Origin: an uncultured Pelagibacteraceae bacterium
GTDB lineage: Bacteria > Pseudomonadota > Alphaproteobacteria > Pelagibacterales > Pelagibacteraceae
Assembly: GCA_902599955.1 (NCBI GenBank)
Contig: CACKHK010000004.1
Span: 1 to 61,899 of the forward strand
Direction of reading: 5' to 3'
Length of the DNA stretch: 61,899 nt
Made by a program: the position numbers and the translations under genes. The notes under the pieces were generated by a model that was not told the DNA's origin, ran no database searches, and worked only from the letters and a program-made list of their open reading frames with translations. Below are positions 53,910 to 61,899 of this stretch, in pieces; positions within the stretch are counted from its first letter, which is position 1, and every line of letters starts with the position of its first letter.

Positions 53910-53939
53910 TTGACCAATGAGCACAACTTCAGCTAGATT
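53910..53939 (+). promoter_or_regulatory. Possible promoter of ilvBHC
   Basis: TTGACC (53910-53915) and TAGATT (53934-53939) are 18 bases apart in the 53-base gap between miaA and ilvB. The implied start of transcription is at or within a few bases of the ilvB ATG, so the mRNA would be nearly leaderless. Confidence 0.4.
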
Positions 53940-53945
53940 GTCTGA

Positions 53946-55712
53946 ATGCCAAAATTATATTCAGGAGCGGAAATTGTATTTAAATGTTTAGAAGATCAAA
54001 ACGTTAGTCATATTTTTGGATATCCAGGAGGAGCAGTACTTCCAATTTATGATGAGTTAAAAAATTTTAATTCTATAAAACATATTTTAGTAAGACATGA
54101 GCAAGGTGCAGGACATGCAGCTGAAGGTTACGCAAGATCATCAGGAAAACCTGGAGTACTATTAGTAACATCAGGACCTGGAGCTACAAATGCAGTTACT
54201 GCTCTAACTGATGCTTACATGGACTCAGTCCCATTAGTTTGTATTACAGGACAAGTTCCAACTCATCTAATCGGAACTGATGCATTTCAAGAGTGTGATA
54301 CAACAGGAATTACTAGACCTTGTACTAAACATAACTGGTTAGTGAAAGATATAAATGATCTGGCAGAGATAATGCACAAAGCTTTTGAAGTAGCAACTAC
54401 GGGAAGACCAGGGCCAGTACTAGTTGATATTCCAAAGGACATACAATTTCAAAAGACAAAATATAAAAATTATCAAAAAGTTAAAAAATTAAATGGCAAA
54501 TCTCATGATAATTTTTCTCAAAAAAATATTGATGACTTAATTGGATTAATTAGTAAGGCAAAAAAACCGATATTTTATACAGGGGGTGGAGTAGTTAATT
54601 CAGGACCAAAGGCGAGTGAACTTTTAAGAGAACTTGTGTACGCAACTGGATTTCCTATAACCTCAACTTTACAGGGTCTGGGTTGTTTTCCTGCTGATGA
54701 TAATCAGTTTTTAGGAATGTTAGGAATGCATGGTACCTATGAAGCTAACAATGCTATGTACAGTTGTGATCTTATGATAAATATTGGAGCAAGATTTGAT
54801 GATAGGATAACTGGTAAGATTGATGAGTTCTCACCTAAATCAAAAAAAGTTCATATAGATATTGATCCATCATCTATAAATAAAAATGTTAAGGTGGATT
54901 TACCAATAGTTGGAGATATTAAATCAGTTTTAACATCTACGCTAAAAACTTTAAAAAAATCAAAAAAGAATTTTTCTAAATCAAATAAACATCAAATATC
55001 AAATTGGTGGGAAAAAATTCAAAAGTGGAGATCTAAACGTTCTTTAGATTATATTGGTAGCGATGAGACAATTAAACCACAATATGCCATTGAAAGATTA
55101 TATGAACTTACGAAAGATAGAGATGCCTATATTACAACTGAGGTTGGTCAACATCAAATGTGGGCAGCCCAACATTATAAATTTAATAAACCAAATAGAT
55201 GGATGACATCAGGTGGTCTTGGAACAATGGGATATGGTTTGCCTGCTGCAGTAGGAGTTCAAATAGCACATCCCAAAAAATTAGTTGTAGATATTGCTGG
55301 AGAGGCCTCAGTTTTAATGACAATGCAGGAAATGTCTACTGCTGTTCAATATAATTTACCAATAAAAATATTTATCTTAAATAATGAGTACATGGGGATG
55401 GTAAGACAGTGGCAGGAGTTATTGCATGATAAAAATTATTCTGAGAGTTATACTGCTGCGTTACCAGATTTTGTTAAAATGGCCGAAGCTTATGGATGTG
55501 TTGGCATAAGAGCAAAAACACCTGAAGAATTAGATGACAAGATTATTGAAATGTTAAATACTGATCGACCTGTAATATTTGACTGTCTTGTAGACAAACA
55601 AGAAAATTGTTTTCCAATGATTCCATCAGGAAAACCACATAATCAAATGTTACTAGGTCCAAAAGATCAAAAAGAAAAAAAAATTACAGGAAAAGGAAGA
55701 ACTTTAGTTTAA
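53946..55712 (+). CDS. ilvB: Acetolactate synthase large subunit
   Basis: This 588-residue thiamine diphosphate enzyme has IFGYPGGAVLPIYDEL, RHEQGAGHAAEGYARSSGKPGV, TSGPGATNAVTALTDAYMDS, the FAD region and the TPP site VDIAGEASVLMTMQEMSTA to ILNNEYMGMVRQWQ. It makes acetolactate or acetohydroxybutyrate for Val, Leu and Ile. The AGEAS form of the TPP motif is the usual alphaproteobacterial variant. It is followed by ilvH after 1 base and ilvC, a compact branched-chain operon. Confidence 0.97.
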   Translation: MPKLYSGAEIVFKCLEDQNVSHIFGYPGGAVLPIYDELKNFNSIKHILVRHEQGAGHAAEGYARSSGKPGVLLVTSGPGATNAVTALTDAYMDSVPLVCITGQVPTHLIGTDAFQECDTTGITRPCTKHNWLVKDINDLAEIMHKAFEVATTGRPGPVLVDIPKDIQFQKTKYKNYQKVKKLNGKSHDNFSQKNIDDLIGLISKAKKPIFYTGGGVVNSGPKASELLRELVYATGFPITSTLQGLGCFPADDNQFLGMLGMHGTYEANNAMYSCDLMINIGARFDDRITGKIDEFSPKSKKVHIDIDPSSINKNVKVDLPIVGDIKSVLTSTLKTLKKSKKNFSKSNKHQISNWWEKIQKWRSKRSLDYIGSDETIKPQYAIERLYELTKDRDAYITTEVGQHQMWAAQHYKFNKPNRWMTSGGLGTMGYGLPAAVGVQIAHPKKLVVDIAGEASVLMTMQEMSTAVQYNLPIKIFILNNEYMGMVRQWQELLHDKNYSESYTAALPDFVKMAEAYGCVGIRAKTPEELDDKIIEMLNTDRPVIFDCLVDKQENCFPMIPSGKPHNQMLLGPKDQKEKKITGKGRTLV

Positions 55713-55713
55713 A

Positions 55714-56262
55714 ATGGTCAATTCAAAATCAGCTTATAGTGTAGCTGGAAAAAAACAGAAAAATGACACACACATAATCGTAGTTTGGGTAGATAATGAA
55801 GCTGGAGTTTTAGCAAGAGTAGTAGGGCTTTTTTCTGGAAGAGGTTATAATATAGAGTCTTTAGCTGTTGCTGAGGTAAATCAAAAGGAAAATATATCAA
55901 GAATTACAATAGTTACAACTGGAACACCTCAAGTAATTGACCAAATTAAACTTCAATTAAAAAAATTAGTACCTGTACATAAAGTTGCAGATTTTAAAAG
56001 AGAAGATAAAAACGTTATCTTTAAAGAAATGGCTCTATTTAAATTTGTTGCTAACAGTGAAAAATTAATAAAAGCATTTAAAGCGTGCAAAAACTTCAAT
56101 CCTGTTGTATTGGATGAAACAAATAAATCAAAAGTAATTCAAATTACAGCTTTAAGAAGAGAAATAGATAAAATGTCAAAAAATTTAACAAAATTTGGTT
56201 TAGTAAGTGTGTCTAGAACGGGTGCTGTTGCCATGACTAGAGGATCAGATGTTTTTAAATAA
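55714..56262 (+). CDS. ilvH: Acetolactate synthase small (regulatory) subunit
   Basis: This 182-residue protein has an ACT domain at about residues 20-95: IVVWVDNEAGVLARVVGLFSGRGYNIESLAV, followed by a second ferredoxin-like C-terminal domain to LVSVSRTGAVAMTRGS. It confers valine feedback inhibition on IlvB. The first 18 residues form a basic extension. It lies 1 base after ilvB and 15 bases before ilvC. Confidence 0.96.
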   Translation: MVNSKSAYSVAGKKQKNDTHIIVVWVDNEAGVLARVVGLFSGRGYNIESLAVAEVNQKENISRITIVTTGTPQVIDQIKLQLKKLVPVHKVADFKREDKNVIFKEMALFKFVANSEKLIKAFKACKNFNPVVLDETNKSKVIQITALRREIDKMSKNLTKFGLVSVSRTGAVAMTRGSDVFK

Positions 56263-57300
<1,038 letters not shown>

Positions 57301-57314
57301 ATTTAATATTGATT

Positions 57315-57340
57315 TTTGGTCAAAATAGACCAAATTATTT
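57315..57340 (+). terminator. Possible terminator or regulatory hairpin between ilvC and leuA
   Basis: TTTGGTC (57315-57321) pairs with GACCAAA (57328-57334) around AAAATA, followed by TTATTTT. It stands 14 bases after ilvC in the 89-base gap before leuA. The inverted repeat could equally be an operator. Confidence 0.5.
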
Positions 57341-57389
57341 TGCAATCTGTGCGTGAGCATGTATTATGCCGAGTGCATAAAATAACAAT

Positions 57390-58979
57390 ATGAGCGATAA
57401 AAATAGAGTTTACATTTTTGATACAACTATGCGTGACGGCGAGCAGTCACCAGGTGCATCGATGAGTCTTGAGGAAAAAATTCAAATAGCAAGAGTATTT
57501 GATGAACTTGGTATTGATATAATAGAGGCTGGTTTTCCAATAGCATCTCCCGGCGACTTTGAAGCTGTTACTGAAGTAAGTAAAATTTTAAAGAAATCAA
57601 TCCCAGCAGGTTTGGCAAGACACTCAAAAAAAGACATTGATAGATGTTATGAGGCTCTTAAACATGCTCCAAGATTTAGAATTCATACTTTTATTTCAAC
57701 AAGTCCATTACATATGAAGCATAAACTTAATAAGTCACCGGATGAAGTTTATGAGGCAATTAAAGAAAATGTTACTTATGCAAGAAATTTCACTGACGAT
57801 GTAGAATGGTCATGTGAGGATGGCACAAGAACCGATATGGACTATATGTGTAAGACAGTTGAACTTGCAATAAAATGTGGTGCTAAAACAATAAATATTC
57901 CAGATACAGTTGGATACACAATACCATCTGAATTTACTAAAATTATCGAAACTTTATTAAACAAAGTACCAAACATTGACAAAGCAATCCTGTCTACACA
58001 TTGTCATAATGACCTAGGATTGGCAGTTGCTAATTCTCTAGCTGGCGTTCAAGCAGGAGCAAGACAAATTGAATGTACTATAAATGGATTAGGAGAAAGA
58101 GCAGGTAATGCAGCTCTTGAAGAAGTTGTTATGGCAATGAAAACAAGACCAGACTTAATGCCTTTTGAAACAGGAATTGAAACTACTCTTTTAAGTAAAG
58201 CTTCTAAAATTGTATCAAATGCTACAGGATTTCCTGTCCAATATAATAAGGCTATTGTAGGAAAAAATGCTTTTGCTCACGAAGCAGGTATACACCAAGA
58301 CGGAATGTTAAAAAATAGACAAACTTATGAAATTATGACTCCTGAAAGTGTTGGCGTTAAACAGACATCATTAGTAATGGGAAAACATTCAGGAAGACAT
58401 GCGTTTAAGGATAAACTAACTAGTTTAGGATATCCAGATTTAACTGATGATATTGTTGATAATGCATTTGCAAAATTTAAAATTTTAGCAGATAAAAAGA
58501 AGCATGTTTATGATGAAGATATAATTGCTCTGATAGATGATAGCCTAATAGTTGACAACAAAGTTAGCGCTATAAATCTAAAATCTTTAAAAGTATTTGC
58601 AGGAACAGGAGAACCACAGAGAGCAGAGATGACTTTGGATGTTTTTGGAGAAGTTAAAAAAGCCTCGGAAACTGGAGATGGTCCAGTTGATGCAATTTTT
58701 AAATGTATAAAAAAACTTTATCCTCACGATGTAAATTTACAACTTTATCAAGTACATGCTGTAACGGAGGGAACAGATGCACAGGCAACAGTAAGTGTAA
58801 AAATTGAGGAAAACGGCAAAACAACTGTTGGGCAAGCAGCAGATACAGACACTTTAGTTGCATCAGCAAATGCTTATATTAATTCTCTAAATAAGATGAT
58901 TATTAAAAGAGATAAAACTGCACCAGGCGAAAACTTAGAAAATCAAAACTACAAAAATCAAAAAATGAGAGGTATATAA
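57390..58979 (+). CDS. leuA: 2-isopropylmalate synthase
   Basis: This 529-residue protein begins VYIFDTTMRDGEQSPGASMSLEEK (HMGL-like barrel), with STHCHNDLGLAVANSLAG holding the metal-binding HxHND-type residues, GLGERAGNAALEEVVMAM and AFAHEAGIHQDGM. The C-terminal regulatory domain from about residue 390 senses leucine. It commits ketoisovalerate to leucine. mreB starts on the next base after its stop, so leucine synthesis and cell-shape genes share a transcript or at least abut. Confidence 0.97.
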   Translation: MSDKNRVYIFDTTMRDGEQSPGASMSLEEKIQIARVFDELGIDIIEAGFPIASPGDFEAVTEVSKILKKSIPAGLARHSKKDIDRCYEALKHAPRFRIHTFISTSPLHMKHKLNKSPDEVYEAIKENVTYARNFTDDVEWSCEDGTRTDMDYMCKTVELAIKCGAKTINIPDTVGYTIPSEFTKIIETLLNKVPNIDKAILSTHCHNDLGLAVANSLAGVQAGARQIECTINGLGERAGNAALEEVVMAMKTRPDLMPFETGIETTLLSKASKIVSNATGFPVQYNKAIVGKNAFAHEAGIHQDGMLKNRQTYEIMTPESVGVKQTSLVMGKHSGRHAFKDKLTSLGYPDLTDDIVDNAFAKFKILADKKKHVYDEDIIALIDDSLIVDNKVSAINLKSLKVFAGTGEPQRAEMTLDVFGEVKKASETGDGPVDAIFKCIKKLYPHDVNLQLYQVHAVTEGTDAQATVSVKIEENGKTTVGQAADTDTLVASANAYINSLNKMIIKRDKTAPGENLENQNYKNQKMRGI

Positions 58980-60011
<1,032 letters not shown>

Positions 60012-60016
60012 TAAAA

Positions 60017-60859
60017 ATGTCTAGGGAAATGGGCAGAGATGATTTTGTTATATCTGCTCGTTCTGTTTTTTTAAAAAAGAGAAATAGACAAAAATTCTCT
60101 TTATTAACTCTAATTATAATATCTATAATAATTCTCTCTTTAGAGTACTTTAAATCTGGACCAATAAATCAAGCAAGATTAATTACAAAAGATATAATTA
60201 TAAAGGCGTCGTATGTTGCATCTATTCCTTTTAAATCAATTACGAAGACTTATTACTCTTTTATAGATCATCTTAATATGTACGATGAATATGAAAAACT
60301 CAAAATCGAGCAGAAAAAAAATAAAAGTTTAATTCTTGAAAGCAATTTTTTTAAAGAAGAAAATCAAAGATTAAAAAAATTAATAGATGAAAAAAATCTT
60401 TACAAAGAAGATTTCCATATCACTAAAGTTTTATTAGATCAAAAAAGTCCTTATCTAAGATCCATGCTAATCAATAAAGGATTTAAGCATGGAATTAAAT
60501 TGGGTGCTGCGGTTAGAAGTAATTCATATTTTATTGGTAAGGTTGTAGATAGCAACTATCTTACTTCAAGAATATTACTTATAAGTGATTTGAATAGTAA
60601 AATTCCTGTTATTATTGAACCCGGGGCTGTCAGCGCAATTTTATCTGGAACTGGTGATAATAAGTTAGGAAAAATTGAATATTTACCGGAAAATAATAAT
60701 ATAAAAGATGGAAATGTGGTTTATACGTCTGGAGCAGACGGAATAATTTCTTCAGGCATACCTGTTGGAAAAATAGTTATTGATAATGACCATGCAAAAG
60801 TGAAATACTTTTCAGATTTTACACAAATTGAATTTGTGAAGGTTTATTACAAAAAGTGA
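60017..60859 (+). CDS. mreC: Rod shape-determining protein MreC
   Basis: This 280-residue protein has a basic N terminus, one transmembrane helix (SLLTLIIISIIILSLEYF), a coiled coil around residues 90-130, and the periplasmic beta domain with MLINKGFKHGIKLGAAV and GIISSGIPVGKI. It links MreB to the periplasmic wall enzymes. It lies 5 bases after mreB and overlaps mreD by 4 bases. Confidence 0.95.
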   Translation: MSREMGRDDFVISARSVFLKKRNRQKFSLLTLIIISIIILSLEYFKSGPINQARLITKDIIIKASYVASIPFKSITKTYYSFIDHLNMYDEYEKLKIEQKKNKSLILESNFFKEENQRLKKLIDEKNLYKEDFHITKVLLDQKSPYLRSMLINKGFKHGIKLGAAVRSNSYFIGKVVDSNYLTSRILLISDLNSKIPVIIEPGAVSAILSGTGDNKLGKIEYLPENNNIKDGNVVYTSGADGIISSGIPVGKIVIDNDHAKVKYFSDFTQIEFVKVYYKK

Positions 60860-61380
60860 GCATACCAAATAAATTTTATTCAAGTATACTCTCAATATTT
60901 CCTCTTCTTATTTTAATTGTTTCTATTTTATTGAGCTCAAAATATAATTTTACATATAGTGGCCATAATCTAAGTTTTAATATTAGTTACCTTTTGATTT
61001 TTTATTGGAGTTTAAAAAAACCAAATTATTTAGGCTTAGGTTTCATTTTTTTAGCGGGTATATTAAATGATGTAATTCAAGATAATCCTTTAGGTATCTC
61101 ATCAATTGAGTATTTATCACTTTGTATAATTACTGGTTTTGCAAGATCTAGAATAATATTACAAAATTTATTTTATGATTGGGTATTTTTTTTAATTTCA
61201 ATTTTAATTGCAGGATCAATTAATTATATTATACTAGTTTTTATATTTGATGTCCCAATAATATATAACAGCTTGTTATTAGGATTATTTGCTACATTTC
61301 TTTTATATCCTTTACTTGCCAAAATATTAAGTTGGATTGATAATATTGTTCAATTGAGTGGCAATGATAAAAAGAAATAA
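60856..61380 (+). CDS. mreD: Rod shape-determining protein MreD
   Basis: This 174-residue protein has five or six hydrophobic helices and little else; the segment GLGFIFLAGILNDVIQDNPLGISSIEYLS is the conserved MreD core with an Asp in a helix. It starts with GTG inside the mreC stop (GTGA). MreD is an inner-membrane partner of MreC. It overlaps the following PBP2 gene by 17 bases. Confidence 0.9.
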   Translation: MSIPNKFYSSILSIFPLLILIVSILLSSKYNFTYSGHNLSFNISYLLIFYWSLKKPNYLGLGFIFLAGILNDVIQDNPLGISSIEYLSLCIITGFARSRIILQNLFYDWVFFLISILIAGSINYIILVFIFDVPIIYNSLLLGLFATFLLYPLLAKILSWIDNIVQLSGNDKKK

Positions 61381-61899
61381 TAATTTAGATAAAAATAAGA
61401 CTATTAATCGAAGACTTTTCATTTTAGGAACAGCAAAAGTTGGTTTGTTAGGATTAATAACCTCAAGATTATATAACCTTCAAATATCTGAAAAAAAAAA
61501 ATATGAGTTATTATCTGATAAAAATAGATTTAGAGAGTGGAAAACGCCACCTAAAAGAGGTGTAATTACAGATTTTTATAATAATGTAATTGCTGACAAC
61601 AAAAGAGTTTATCAGGTTCATCTTTCTTTAGATGAAACAAAAGATTTTAATAACTCTATATTTAAATTAAAAAATATAATTAATTTAAGTGAAGATGAAT
61701 TAAGTAAAATTTACGAAAAAAAACAGAAAATTAAGCCTTGGGATACTATCGTAGTCTCTGAAAATTTATCTTGGGAAAAATTCTCAAAATTAAATCTTTA
61801 TTTACATGAAATAGAGGGGGCGAAACCAGTTTTATCCACTTCCAGGTATTATCCTTATTCAAATGATTTAGTTCACATTGTTGGATATGTGGGTGATGC
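61364..61899 (+). CDS. mrdA: Penicillin-binding protein 2 (partial, cut by window end)
   Basis: The frame opens at an ATG inside mreD and runs to the window end (178 codons). It has RRLFILGTAKVGLLGLITSR as N-terminal membrane anchor, then YNLQISEKKKYELLSDKNR and PPKRGVITDFYNNVIADN, the class B PBP N-terminal pattern, and ends in NDLVHIVGYVGD, the usual PBP2 pedestal motif. The transpeptidase domain is beyond the window. It belongs with mreBCD; rodA probably follows. Confidence 0.93.
   Translation, partial: MIKRNNNLDKNKTINRRLFILGTAKVGLLGLITSRLYNLQISEKKKYELLSDKNRFREWKTPPKRGVITDFYNNVIADNKRVYQVHLSLDETKDFNNSIFKLKNIINLSEDELSKIYEKKQKIKPWDTIVVSENLSWEKFSKLNLYLHEIEGAKPVLSTSRYYPYSNDLVHIVGYVGD

Noticed and set aside
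57335..57389. A riboswitch or leucine attenuator upstream of leuA
   Set aside because: Too short, with no conserved aptamer core and no leader peptide with repeated Leu codons.

Overview
The window is a gene-dense, visibly AT-rich chromosomal segment of a streamlined alphaproteobacterium. The best match is the SAR11 clade (Pelagibacterales, Candidatus Pelagibacter-like). Reasons: protein families and gene order are alphaproteobacterial (tkt-gap-pgk-fba beside zapA, tol-pal, ftsH-folP-glmM, purA/rpoH/rluD, hflKC-degP, ilvBHC-leuA, mreBCD-mrdA); proteins are Lys/Asn/Ile-rich; spacers are mostly 0-60 bp with many 1-14 bp overlaps; and the tmRNA is the two-piece, circularly permuted alphaproteobacterial type. 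I see no insertion sequence, prophage, CRISPR array or long repeat.

Layout. 1-300: tail of a membrane protein and a 5S rRNA gene standing apart from 16S/23S. In SAR11 genomes such a 5S borders a hypervariable island, so the left edge is probably the end of that island. 301-4128 (+): sugar-nucleotide epimerase, L36, and the three-gene proton-translocating transhydrogenase. 4167-12407 (-): one long run of tkt, gap, pgk, fba, thiE, efp, suhB, rpmE, trcR, rpsU and initiator tRNA. 12461-28581 (+): coiled-coil protein, zapA, 5-FCL, ymdB-like, yebC, a phage-type RuvC, tolQRAB-pal-cpoB, tilS, ftsH, folP, glmM, thiD, purA. 28574-33028: rpoH, rluD, tRNA-Arg (+), an ABC-2 exporter and Sua5. 33049-45327: isoprenoid genes (xseB-ispA-dxs, and ispB on the other strand), aroC, pdxH, an S49 peptidase, glyQS, ppdK. 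45316-47481: nadC, nadA, tRNA-Leu and ssrA. 47618-61899: thyX, mrp, hflK-hflC-DUF2065-degP-miaA, ilvB-ilvH-ilvC-leuA, mreB-C-D and a truncated mrdA (PBP2).

How the genes work together. Most of the window is core metabolism and envelope/cell-cycle housekeeping: lower glycolysis and pentose-phosphate carbon flow ending in PPDK, NADPH supply by transhydrogenase, NAD, thiamine, PLP, folate, isoprenoid and branched-chain amino acid synthesis, membrane proteostasis (FtsH, HflKC, DegP, RpoH), and cell shape and division (Tol-Pal, ZapA, MreBCD/PBP2).

The points most worth a second look are: a RuvC of phage type at the ruvC locus with ruvA and ruvB gone; rpsU apparently starting at AUU behind a strong Shine-Dalgarno sequence; the permuted tmRNA with a short ANESYALAA tag; an initiator tRNA with an A-U pair in the conserved 3GC stem; the 5S/epimerase/L36 arrangement at a hypervariable-island edge; no room for 6S RNA at its usual locus; and repeated tail-to-tail gene overlaps that leave no room for terminators.
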